Source: Nocardia mangyaensis (lineage in GTDB: Bacteria; Actinomycetota; Actinomycetes; Mycobacteriales; Mycobacteriaceae). Taken from it: a DNA stretch of 64,000 nucleotides. The stretch lies in NCBI RefSeq assembly GCF_001886715.1, contig NZ_CP018082.1:4712001-4776000 (forward strand). Reading direction: 5' to 3'. Position numbers and translations under genes: made by a program. Of this stretch, positions 9,700 through 17,889 are shown in pieces (positions within the stretch are counted from its first letter, which is position 1; each line of letters starts with the position of its first letter). Under the pieces are notes generated by a model. The model was not told the origin of the DNA and did no database searches. It saw only the letters and a program-made list of their open reading frames with translations.

Positions 9700-10343
9700 C
9701 CGCGGAATGGAGCTGGCAGCGCGCTCGTGAAGCGCTGCCCGTGCTGTGGGACGGCTTCCAGATCACGCTGCTGGCCACCGTGCTCGGCTTTGCGCTGGCG
9801 GCGGTGCTCGGCCTGGTGATCGCGATGATCCGGCAGTCGGCGCCACGCTGGATCGCCGCGCCGGTGCACGCGGTCAGCGAGTTCGTCCGGCTCACGCCGC
9901 TGATCGTGCAGTTGCTGTTCGCCTACACCCTGCTGACGCAGTTCTCGGCGTTGCAGATCGGCATCACGGTGCTCGGTATCCACTATTCGAGCTACCTGGC
10001 CGAGGTGTACCGGGCCGGGATCGAGGCGGTGCCCAAGGGGCAGTGGGAAGCGGCGCGCGCACTGTCGCTGCCGCCGGGCCGGACCTGGCGTGCGGTGGTG
10101 CTGCCGCAGGCGATCCGGTCGAGCCTGCCCGCGCTGGGCACCAACGCGGTGTCGATGTTCAAGGACACCCCGTTCCTGTTCGCCATCTCGGTCGTCGAAT
10201 TGGTGACCGCCGCACAGCAATTCGGGGCGCGACACTTCGCGTACCTGGAGGCGATCACCCTCGCTGGGGTGTTCTTCCTCGTCGCCAGCTACCCGACGTC
10301 CGTGCTGATCAGAAGACTGGAGAAGCGACTTGCCTACTACTGA
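9696..10343 (+). CDS. ehuD: ABC transporter permease, HisM/GlnP type (EhuD-like)
   Basis: 215-residue second permease of the importer. It carries the LWDGFQITLLATVLGFALA first membrane segment, the EFVRLTPLIVQLLF motif, and the EAA loop EAARALSLPPGRTWRAVVLPQA (about 110-131). Its start overlaps the ehuC stop (ATGA), and its end overlaps the likely TTG start of the ATPase gene, so all four genes form one tightly coupled operon. Confidence 0.8.
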   Translation: MTAEWSWQRAREALPVLWDGFQITLLATVLGFALAAVLGLVIAMIRQSAPRWIAAPVHAVSEFVRLTPLIVQLLFAYTLLTQFSALQIGITVLGIHYSSYLAEVYRAGIEAVPKGQWEAARALSLPPGRTWRAVVLPQAIRSSLPALGTNAVSMFKDTPFLFAISVVELVTAAQQFGARHFAYLEAITLAGVFFLVASYPTSVLIRRLEKRLAYY

Positions 10344-11103
10344 CGAGATGATCCGATTCGATCAGGTGGTCAAACGCTTCGGCGACAACGTCGTGCTCGA
10401 CCACCTCGATTTCAGTGTCAGCCGTGGGGAGAAGGTGACCTTGATCGGGCCGTCGGGCTCTGGCAAGACCACCATCCTGCGGCTGCTGATGACCCTCGAG
10501 AAGATCAGCGACGGCGTGATCTGGGTCGACGGCACCCCGCTCACTCACACCGAGCGGGGCGGAAAGCTGGTGCCCGCCAAGGAGAAACACCTGCGCGCTG
10601 TGCGCACCAAGATCGGCATGGTGTTCCAGCAGTTCAATCTGTTCCCGAACATGACGGTGCTGGAGAACATCACCGAGGCCCCCATCCACGTGCTCGGCAA
10701 GTCCAAGGACGAAGCGCGAGAACGGGCCAGGCATCTGCTGGAAGTGGTCGGGCTGGCCGACAAGGCCGACGAGCACCCCTCGCGACTGTCGGGCGGCCAG
10801 CAGCAGCGGGTGGCGATCGCGCGCTGCTGCGCGATGGACCCGAAGGTGATGCTGCTCGACGAGGTGACCTCGGCGTTGGACCCGGAACTGGTCGGTGACG
10901 TCCTCGACGTCCTGCGCACGATCGCCGAGACCACCGACATCACCATGCTGATCGTGACCCACGAGATGCGATTCGCGCGCGAGGTGTCGGATCGGGTGCT
11001 GATGTTCGACGGCGGCCGGATCATCGAACAGGGTCCGCCGGAGCAGATCTTCGAGGACCCGACCAACGAGCGCACCCGCAAGTTCCTCGAAGCCGTGCGC
11101 TGA
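10330..11103 (+). CDS. ehuA: ABC transporter ATP-binding protein (EhuA-like)
   Basis: ATPase of the four-gene importer. It has Walker A GPSGSGKT, the Q-loop VFQQFNLFP, signature LSGGQQQRVAIAR, Walker B MLLDEVTSAL and the switch His in IVTHEMRF. The LVPAKEKHLRAVRTKIG stretch resembles EhuA/polar amino-acid ATPases. I placed the start at a TTG (10330), because GGAGAAG lies 5 bases before it. An ATG at 10348, giving the conventional MIRFDQ start, is the alternative but lacks a ribosome binding site. Confidence 0.82.
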   Translation: MPTTDEMIRFDQVVKRFGDNVVLDHLDFSVSRGEKVTLIGPSGSGKTTILRLLMTLEKISDGVIWVDGTPLTHTERGGKLVPAKEKHLRAVRTKIGMVFQQFNLFPNMTVLENITEAPIHVLGKSKDEARERARHLLEVVGLADKADEHPSRLSGGQQQRVAIARCCAMDPKVMLLDEVTSALDPELVGDVLDVLRTIAETTDITMLIVTHEMRFAREVSDRVLMFDGGRIIEQGPPEQIFEDPTNERTRKFLEAVR

Positions 11104-11147
11104 CCCGGAGTCCGGCGGCGGCGCCGACACGATTACCGTTGACGATC

Positions 11148-11891
11148 GTGCTGGTGCTGCTGCCTCCCTCCGAGACCAAGTCCGACGGCGGATCGGGCGC
11201 GCCGCTCGACCTCGCCGATCTGGCGATGCCGCAGCTCACGGCGGTGCGCGACAAGCTGATCACCGAGGTGGTCGGTCTGGCGGCCGACCCGGTCGCCTCG
11301 GCCACCGTGCTCGGGCTCGGCAAGGGCGCCGACGCCGACATCGCCCGCAATGCGAGCCTGCGCACCTCGGCCACCCGGCCCGCGCTGCAGCGCTACACCG
11401 GCGTCCTCTACGACGCCCTGGCCGCCACCTCGTTCACCAAGGTCCAGCGCGCCAAGGCCCACGCCCGCCTCGGCATCGGTTCGGCCCTGTTCGGCGCCGT
11501 CCGCGCGTCCGACCCGATCCCCGCCTACCGTCTCTCCGGCGGCACCAAACTCCCCGGCCTGCCGACTCTCTCGGCCCTGTGGCGCGAAGTCCTGCCCGAC
11601 GCCCTCCACGCCGAAGCCGCCGACGAACTCGTCATCGACCTGCGCTCGGGCACCTACCAGCAACTCGGCCGCGTTCCGGGCGCCATCACCGCCAACGTCC
11701 TCACCGAGCACCCAGACGGCTCACGCACCGTGGTCTCGCACTTCAACAAGCATCACAAGGGGCTGCTGGCCCGGGCCCTGGTCCTCACCCGCGCCGAGCC
11801 CGACGACATCCGCGCGGTCGCCCGGGTCGCGACCAAGGCGGGCTTGCGCGCCGAGATCGCCTCCCCCACCGAACTGCTCATCATCACCTAG
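11148..11891 (+). CDS. yaaA: YaaA family peroxide stress protein (DUF328)
   Basis: About 247 residues, beginning with the family's near-invariant LVLLPPSETK. YaaA in E. coli lowers free intracellular iron under peroxide stress. Further family features are the SALFGAVRASDPIPAYRL-type core, VIDLRSGTY and VSHFNKHHKG. The GTG at 11148 gives the canonical N-terminus; a TTG three codons upstream is possible. The gene ends overlap by 4 bases with the convergent VOC gene. Confidence 0.88.
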   Translation: MLVLLPPSETKSDGGSGAPLDLADLAMPQLTAVRDKLITEVVGLAADPVASATVLGLGKGADADIARNASLRTSATRPALQRYTGVLYDALAATSFTKVQRAKAHARLGIGSALFGAVRASDPIPAYRLSGGTKLPGLPTLSALWREVLPDALHAEAADELVIDLRSGTYQQLGRVPGAITANVLTEHPDGSRTVVSHFNKHHKGLLARALVLTRAEPDDIRAVARVATKAGLRAEIASPTELLIIT

Positions 11892-12283
11892 GCGCCGACC
11901 GGCGAGACGAGCTGGACGAGGTTGCCGCAGGTGTCGTCGAAGACCGCGGTGACGACCGGGCCCATGGCCAGGGGCGCCTGAGTGAACTCCACGCCGCGGT
12001 CGGTGAGGCGGCGGTGTTCTGTTTCGACGTTGTCGACGGTGAAGGCCATGACCGGGATCCCGTCAGCGCTCAGGGCCGTCTTGTACGCCTTGGCGGCGGG
12101 GTGTTCGTCGGGTTCGAGCGAGAGTTGGGTGCCGTCGGGGTCGGCGCCGGAGACGACGGTCAGCCAGCTGTGGGCACCGAGGGGGACCTTGTCCTTGAGC
12201 TGGAAGCCGAGGACGTCGGTGTAGAAGGCCTGGGCCTTGTCCTGGTCGTCGACGAAAATACTGGTCACGCCGATGCGAATCAT
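11888..12283 (-). CDS. VOC family (glyoxalase/dioxygenase-fold) protein
   Basis: 131-residue single-domain VOC protein (paired beta-alpha-beta-beta-beta modules). It starts MIRIGVTSIFVDDQDKA, followed by FYTDVLGFQ and a C-terminal DTCGNLVQLVSP metal-ligand strand. The substrate is unknown; the fold includes glyoxalases, antibiotic-binding proteins and dioxygenases. Its ATG overlaps the stop of the upstream ArsR-like regulator gene and AGGAGA precedes it, so the pair is one operon, probably self-controlled. Confidence 0.85.
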   Translation of the reverse strand: MIRIGVTSIFVDDQDKAQAFYTDVLGFQLKDKVPLGAHSWLTVVSGADPDGTQLSLEPDEHPAAKAYKTALSADGIPVMAFTVDNVETEHRRLTDRGVEFTQAPLAMGPVVTAVFDDTCGNLVQLVSPVGA

Positions 12284-12561
12284 GGGTTCTCCTGGGGAAT
12301 CGGCCATCGCCCCGACACCGCGCGCAGTGGCGCGAAATCGGCGTGATGGAACTTGTATCGACCATCTCGGCGGGTGTGGACGAGGCCGACCGCCTCGAGC
12401 ACCCCCAGGTGCTGGGTGATCGCCTGCCGGGACGAGCTGATCTGATGTTTCATGGCCAGTCGGCCGCACAGCTCGAACAGGGTCTGCCCGTCCCGATCGG
12501 CGAGTTCGTCGAGCAGCGCCCGCCTCGTGGGGTCGGCGAGAGCGGTGAAGATGTCGGTCAC
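12280..12561 (-). CDS. ArsR-type winged-helix transcriptional regulator
   Basis: 93-residue helix-turn-helix regulator with the ArsR start (DIFTALADPTRRALLDEL) and recognition region SSSRQAITQHLGVLEAVGLV. It lacks the CxC-type metal site, so it is more like the family that pairs with VOC or START-domain genes than a metal sensor. The GTG start has GGAGG upstream. It is co-transcribed with the VOC gene (ATGA overlap). Confidence 0.88.
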   Translation of the reverse strand: MTDIFTALADPTRRALLDELADRDGQTLFELCGRLAMKHQISSSRQAITQHLGVLEAVGLVHTRRDGRYKFHHADFAPLRAVSGRWPIPQENP

Positions 12562-12720
12562 GGCACGTCCTCCCGTCTCTTCGAGACCATAGGCAAGTGT
12601 TCACTTGCCTGTCAAGGACGACGTGGCCGAACTTGTGGTCCGCGCCACAGCGGTCGTACCCTCGCAAGGCGAACCCCGCTGGTTCCACTTCCGACCGAAC
12701 CCCGACGATCAGGACATTCG

Positions 12721-13581
12721 ATGAAGAGCTGGCTCCGCGTGATCGCGACGACATCGATGATCGCGGCGGCCGCGATCGTGCCCGCCGGCGCGCAGGCCGA
12801 ACCGGCGCCCGCCGCCGGAGCTCGGTACGTCGCGCTCGGCGATTCCGGCGCGGCGACCACCGGGGTCGCCGAACTCGATGTGACCGCGCCGCTGCGGTGC
12901 GTGCGATCCACGGTGAACGCGCCCAAGCTCGTCGCCGAGCGCCTCGACCTCGCCGTGGACGACCGGACCTGCAGTTCGGCCGAGATCCCCGACCTGTACA
13001 CCTCGCAGGGACCCGGGATCGCGCCGCAGCTGGACGCGCTCGGACCCGCCACCGAGATCGTCACCCTGCACATCGGCGCCAACGACGCCGACATGACCGA
13101 GTTCATCCTCGGCCAGTGCCACGCGGGTGCCGCCACGGGCGGCTGCGCGGCGGCGGCAGACCCGGAATGGGACCGCCGGATCGACGCGATCGCCCCCGCC
13201 TACGCGGCCGCACTCGACGAGATCGCCCGGCGCGCACCGCGGGCCACCGTCTTCGTCGACGGCTGGCCCACCTATCTCACCGACACCAGCTGCCCGGCGA
13301 TGCTCGGGCTGCTCGACGCCGACGCCGCCTACATCCAGTCGAAGTTCGATCGCCTCAACACCGTCGTCGCCGGCGAAGCCGCCGCCCACGGCGCCGTCTA
13401 CCTCGACACCGTCACCGCTTCCCGAGAGTTCGGCATGTGCGCCGACCCGGCGCTGCGCTGGTTCGACCCGATCCTGGCCGATCAGACCCTGCTCCCCTAT
13501 CACCCGACCCTGGCCGGTCAGCGTGGTGTCGCGGCGCTGATCGTCGACGCCGTCGCCGCGAGCGGTGTCCTGAACCGTTGA
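12721..13581 (+). CDS. Secreted SGNH/GDSL-type esterase
   Basis: 286-residue secreted hydrolase. A signal peptide (about 1-26, ending AGAQA) precedes the SGNH core: block I GDSGAATTG with the nucleophile Ser (about residue 42), block III IGANDAD, and a C-terminal LLPYHPT segment that can supply the catalytic His. Six cysteines (such as APLRCV, DDRTCS, GQCHAG/GGCAA, TSCPA and FGMCAD) suggest disulfides, as in secreted actinobacterial lipases and esterases. The substrate is probably a carboxyl ester; sequence cannot say which. Confidence 0.85.
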   Translation: MKSWLRVIATTSMIAAAAIVPAGAQAEPAPAAGARYVALGDSGAATTGVAELDVTAPLRCVRSTVNAPKLVAERLDLAVDDRTCSSAEIPDLYTSQGPGIAPQLDALGPATEIVTLHIGANDADMTEFILGQCHAGAATGGCAAAADPEWDRRIDAIAPAYAAALDEIARRAPRATVFVDGWPTYLTDTSCPAMLGLLDADAAYIQSKFDRLNTVVAGEAAAHGAVYLDTVTASREFGMCADPALRWFDPILADQTLLPYHPTLAGQRGVAALIVDAVAASGVLNR

Positions 13582-13624
13582 CCGCGAAGTGGTCGCGTCG
13601 ATCGGCCGGCGAGGACGAACCGTC

Positions 13625-13646
13625 CCGACCGACGCCGACGGGTCGG
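13625..13646. terminator. Possible weak hairpin between convergent genes
   Basis: CCGACC (13625-13630) pairs with GGTCGG (13641-13646) around a 10-base loop, between the esterase and the convergent phosphohydrolase gene. The stem is short, so the call is tentative. Confidence 0.3.
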
Positions 13647-13647
13647 C

Positions 13648-14280
13648 TCAGGGCGCGACACCGGTGAGGTCGGCGAGCTCGGCGGCAAGGTTGGCGCGAG
13701 CGCGTTCCTCATAGCGGTGATGGGCGAGCTCGGTGCGGAACAGGCGGGGCTGAGTGGCCAGCTTGCGCAGGACCGAGGCGCGCCCGGTACGGAACAGGTC
13801 ATCGGGGACAGCGGCGTATTCGGCGCGCACGGCGGCGGCGTAATCGGCGTATTCCCGCGATGTTCCGGCCAGTACCACGAGGTCGGCATCGCAGAGCACC
13901 GCCCCGTTGGCGTCACCGGCTTCGGGATCGTGGCCGCGAGTGAGCACCACCAGGCGGGTCACCTCGGTCACCAGTTCCGGTGCGGCACCGAGGGATTCGA
14001 GAACATCACGACCCAGCTCGGCACTGCGTTCCTCGTTGTCGGCGCGGGCCACGGCATAGATCGCGTCGTGGAAGAACGCCGCGTAGCGGACAGCGCCGAC
14101 ATCTGCCGCGGCCGCGGACAATTCGTCGATCGCCGCGAGCATCACGGCCAGGTGGGCCTCGGTGTGGTAGCGCCGATGCGGTTCGGCGTAGCGGCCGATG
14201 ACCCCGGCGCCGATCTCGGCGGACCCGGCGCCCGCCAACGCGATCCATCGTTCCAGCAGACTTTCCGACAACGCGCTCAT
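13648..14280 (-). CDS. HD-superfamily metal-dependent phosphohydrolase-like protein
   Basis: 210-residue protein similar to the predicted HD-type phosphohydrolases of the COG4339 kind. Metal ligands can be traced in RRYHTEAHL (about 36-44), AAFFHDAIY (HD pair, about 67-75) and CDADLVVL (about 128-135). The substrate is unknown; family members act on nucleotides or signalling phosphodiesters. It is a single gene between convergent and same-strand neighbours. Confidence 0.8.
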   Translation of the reverse strand: MSALSESLLERWIALAGAGSAEIGAGVIGRYAEPHRRYHTEAHLAVMLAAIDELSAAAADVGAVRYAAFFHDAIYAVARADNEERSAELGRDVLESLGAAPELVTEVTRLVVLTRGHDPEAGDANGAVLCDADLVVLAGTSREYADYAAAVRAEYAAVPDDLFRTGRASVLRKLATQPRLFRTELAHHRYEERARANLAAELADLTGVAP

Positions 14281-14417
14281 TCACCAATTCTGTTCGTACC
14301 CAACGACACAGGCAATCCCGCGAGGCACGCCTTCGGCGGATCTCGCTCCTTCGACCGCACGGGGCGTCGGCCCGCGGGCACCGATGAGCCGGTCTCGACG
14401 TTCGGGTTCGGCTCGGA

Positions 14418-16157
14418 TCAGAGTTCGTCGCTGCCGGCGGTGAGATCGCGCACGAGGAGCGCGGCGTGGAGCGAGGTGCGGGATTCGCCGTCATCGAGGT
14501 CCACCGCGAGGATGCGTTCGATGCGGGCCAAGCGGTCGTAGAGGGTGGGGCGGCTGATGGTGAGCGACTTGGCGAGTTCGGTCTTGTTGCCTGCCAGGTC
14601 GAGGAAGCTGCGCAGGGTGCCGGTGAGATCGGTGTCGTGACGGATGTCGTAGCGCAGCAGGGCGCCGAGTTCGGTTTCGGCGAAACTCTGCACGGCGGGT
14701 TCGTCGCGGATCGAGGAGAGCAGCCCGCGCAACCGGATGTCGGCGCTGCGGAAGAACAGGCGCGAGAAAGCTCCGGTCATCGACCGCGCCACGGCGGCGA
14801 CATCGGCCGCGTGGGCCAACTGCGAGGCGGTGTCGAGGAGCGAATCGGCGTCGGCCCCGACACCGATCGCGGCACCCCGGACCCCCTCCGCCCGTCGCAC
14901 CTCGGTCAGCATCGCCGCGCACACCACACGGAGGTGATCGTCGACCGACGTCCCGGCGGGCACCGCCAGGATCATCGCCACCCGTTCCCCGGCGACCCCG
15001 GCAGAGTCACCCCTCTCGACTCGCTCGTCAACACTGTGCTCCCCCGCGAACCGCCGCCCTGTGCCGGGCAACTCGGTGGCGCTGCGGCCACCGCCCGTCC
15101 GACGGCCCGCTGCTCGCCGTGCCGCCGGTCGGTGTTCGGCCGCGCTGAGGGCGGAAGCACCGGTGCGGCCGAGACCGTGGGTGACCGCCTCGACCACGGC
15201 TGCGCTGCGCCGCTGCCCGGCGACCGGATCGGACTCGGCGACGGTCTCGATCTCGATGACCAGCGGTACATAGCGGGCCCGGCGGGTCAGGCCCAGTGCC
15301 GCCGCCCTCGCGATGGCGTCGCGCTCGTCGATCACCCTGCCCCCGATCAGATCGGCGATCAACCCGGTCTGGGCCTGCTGGTGCAGGCCGAAGCGGTCGC
15401 GGTCGATCATCCGGTGCAGGGTGAGGGTCTGGGCTGCGCGTTCGAGCACCATGGTGGCGCGTGGGGTCGGCACCCCGTCCGAGCGCAGGATGAGCCTGCC
15501 CCAGCGCTCGGTGTGTGGGCCGACCGCGACGACACCGGGGCCCTCCGGCAGCAGCCGCGAGACCGACTCCCAATTGTCCAGCAGGGCAGCCGAACTGGTG
15601 TTGTGCGCGGTCGCGGCCAACACCCGGCGGGCCAGGTCTTCCAGCACCACCGACGCGTCGAGCATGCCCGCCGCGGTCTTGACGATCTCGGTGAGCGCGG
15701 CCCGGCGCACGCTCAGCTCGGTGAAGGTCTCGTGCACGGTGCGCGCGAATTCGAGCTCGGCGTACTGGTCGGCCACGATCACCCGGTGCACCACCTCGGT
15801 GATCTCGACGAAGCGGGTCACCCGGTGCAGCGCGATCACCGGCAGCCCGAGTTCGGCGGCGGTGGCCGCGACGACCGGCCCCAGCTCGCTGACATAGCTG
15901 CCCAGCTCGACGACGAGCCCCGCCACGCCCGCGGCGGCCAGCGAGCGCAGGTAGGTGATCCGCGCGGATTCCGGCGCGGCGAGCGCCTGCCCGGTGGTCA
16001 GGATCAACTCGGCCCCGACCAGCACATGGGCGATCTCGGCCTGGTCGCTGACGTGCACCCAGCGCACCGGCCGGTCCAGATTCGCGGCGCAGACGACCTC
16101 CGGTTGCCCGGCCTGCACCACCGGCGTCGCGAGCACGTCGGCCACAGTCAACAACAC
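14418..16157 (-). CDS. PucR family transcriptional regulator
   Basis: 579-residue regulator with the N-terminal PucR sensing domain (about 8-125, starting VADVLATPVVQAG), a middle CdaR/GGDEF-like region, and a C-terminal PucR-type HTH (about 520-575, with LFLDLAGNKTELAKSL-like and ISRPTLYDRLARIE). An Arg/Gly-rich, low-complexity stretch at about 325-390 interrupts the middle domain. It is divergent from mmsA and the aminotransferase across 109 bases, so it most likely controls that catabolic pair. Confidence 0.88.
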   Translation of the reverse strand: MLLTVADVLATPVVQAGQPEVVCAANLDRPVRWVHVSDQAEIAHVLVGAELILTTGQALAAPESARITYLRSLAAAGVAGLVVELGSYVSELGPVVAATAAELGLPVIALHRVTRFVEITEVVHRVIVADQYAELEFARTVHETFTELSVRRAALTEIVKTAAGMLDASVVLEDLARRVLAATAHNTSSAALLDNWESVSRLLPEGPGVVAVGPHTERWGRLILRSDGVPTPRATMVLERAAQTLTLHRMIDRDRFGLHQQAQTGLIADLIGGRVIDERDAIARAAALGLTRRARYVPLVIEIETVAESDPVAGQRRSAAVVEAVTHGLGRTGASALSAAEHRPAARRAAGRRTGGGRSATELPGTGRRFAGEHSVDERVERGDSAGVAGERVAMILAVPAGTSVDDHLRVVCAAMLTEVRRAEGVRGAAIGVGADADSLLDTASQLAHAADVAAVARSMTGAFSRLFFRSADIRLRGLLSSIRDEPAVQSFAETELGALLRYDIRHDTDLTGTLRSFLDLAGNKTELAKSLTISRPTLYDRLARIERILAVDLDDGESRTSLHAALLVRDLTAGSDEL

Positions 16158-16266
16158 CGACGAATCGTAATATGAAGTCCGAAAGCACGTACAGATCGTC
16201 GGCCTGCATCACCGCCGCCATCAGCCAGGGTGGAGACACCACCGTTCCCGGCGAAACGAGGAATCC

Positions 16267-17757
16267 ATGCAGTCCATCGGCCATTGGATCGACGGCAAAT
16301 CGGTCTCCGGCACCAGCGAGACCACCGCGCCGGTGACCAATCCCGCCACCGGCGCCGTCACCGGCGAACTGGCGCTGGCGAACGTGGCCGACACCCGCGC
16401 GGCGATCGACGCGGCGACGCTGGCCTTCGCGACCTGGCGCGACACCTCGCTCACCCGCCGCACCCAGGTACTGTTCCGCTTCCGTGAGCTGCTCAACGAG
16501 CGCAAGGAGGAGCTGGCCGCGGTGATCACCGCCGAACACGGCAAGGTGGCCGCCGACGCGCTCGGCGAGGTGACCCGCGGCCTCGAGGTGGTCGAATTCG
16601 CCTGCGGCATACCGCATCTGCTCAAGGGCGGGTTCACCGAGAACGCCTCCACCGATGTCGACATCCAGTCGGTGCGCCAGCCGCTGGGCCCGGTGGCGAT
16701 CATCGCGCCGTTCAACTTCCCGGCCATGGTGCCGATGTGGTTCTTCCCGCTGGCCATCGGCTCGGGCAACACGGTGGTGCTCAAGCCGAGCGAGAAGGAC
16801 CCGTCGGCGGCGCTGTGGCTGGCGCGGCTGTTCCAGGAGGCCGGGCTGCCCGACGGGGTGTTCAATGTCGTGCAGGGCGACAAGGTCGCCGTCGACGAAC
16901 TGCTGGACAACCCGGGGATCAAGGCGGTCTCCTTCGTCGGCTCGACCCCGATCGCCAAGTATGTCTTTCAGCGCGGCACCGCGGCGGGCAAGCGGGTCCA
17001 GGCCCTCGGCGGGGCCAAGAACCACATGGTGGTGCTGCCCGACGCCGATCTGGATCTGGCCGCCGATGCCGCGGTGAACGCCGGGTTCGGCTCGGCGGGT
17101 GAGCGGTGCATGGCGATCAGCGTGGTCGTCGCCGTGGGCGGGGTCGCCGACGAGTTGGTCGGCAAGATCGCCGAGCGGGCCGCGAGCATCGTCACCGGCG
17201 AGGGGTCCTCCGGGGCCGACATGGGGCCGCTGATCACTCGTGCCCACCGCGATCGCGTCGCCGAGTACATCGACGCGGGCGAGAACGCCGGTGCCGAGGT
17301 GGTGCTCGACGGCCGCGCGCTCACCGTCGAGGGCGCGCCGGACGGATTCTGGTTGGGTCCGACCATCCTGGACGGCGTGAGACCCACGATGAGCGTCTAC
17401 ACCGACGAGATCTTCGGTCCCGTGCTCTCGGTCGTGCGGGTCGGCACCTACGAGGAGGCGGTGGCGTTGATCAACGCCAACCGCTACGGCAACGGCACCG
17501 CCATCTTCACCAACGACGGCGGCGCGGCGCGACGGTTCCACCACGAGGTGGAGGTCGGCATGGTCGGCGTCAACGTCCCGATCCCGGTGCCCATGGCCTA
17601 CTACAGTTTCGGGGGCTGGAAGAACTCGCTGTTCGGCGACTCACACGCCCACGGCACCGACGGCGTGCACTTCTTCACCAGGACCAAGGCGATCACCACC
17701 CGCTGGCTCGACCCGAGCCACGGCGGACTGGAACTCGGCTTCCCGCAGAACAACTGA
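16267..17757 (+). CDS. mmsA: CoA-acylating methylmalonate-semialdehyde dehydrogenase
   Basis: 496-residue aldehyde dehydrogenase of the MmsA/IolA type, converting methylmalonate (or malonate) semialdehyde with CoA and NAD+ to propionyl-CoA (or acetyl-CoA) plus CO2. Diagnostic features are the N-terminal IGHWIDGK, FNFPAMVPMWFFP, KNHMVVLPDAD and the catalytic Cys281 in SAGERCMA. The end has the family's GGWKNSLFGD and FFTRTKAIT. It lies upstream of a class III aminotransferase, consistent with valine or beta-alanine catabolism under PucR control. Confidence 0.93.
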   Translation: MQSIGHWIDGKSVSGTSETTAPVTNPATGAVTGELALANVADTRAAIDAATLAFATWRDTSLTRRTQVLFRFRELLNERKEELAAVITAEHGKVAADALGEVTRGLEVVEFACGIPHLLKGGFTENASTDVDIQSVRQPLGPVAIIAPFNFPAMVPMWFFPLAIGSGNTVVLKPSEKDPSAALWLARLFQEAGLPDGVFNVVQGDKVAVDELLDNPGIKAVSFVGSTPIAKYVFQRGTAAGKRVQALGGAKNHMVVLPDADLDLAADAAVNAGFGSAGERCMAISVVVAVGGVADELVGKIAERAASIVTGEGSSGADMGPLITRAHRDRVAEYIDAGENAGAEVVLDGRALTVEGAPDGFWLGPTILDGVRPTMSVYTDEIFGPVLSVVRVGTYEEAVALINANRYGNGTAIFTNDGGAARRFHHEVEVGMVGVNVPIPVPMAYYSFGGWKNSLFGDSHAHGTDGVHFFTRTKAITTRWLDPSHGGLELGFPQNN

Positions 17758-17889
17758 CAACGTTCTCGGCCCGCCCCCGGCTCTGGACTGACCGAAGGGT
17801 GCGACGAAGGAGTGCCCGCCGGGAGGGAAGAGTCGGGGTTACAGGGCCGAGAACAGCGGCGCCAGCCGCCACAATAGAGGAGATCGCCG

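Noticed and set aside
15028..17544. 838-codon minus-strand frame
   Set aside because: It is opposite to mmsA and in another frame of the PucR gene, with no family features.
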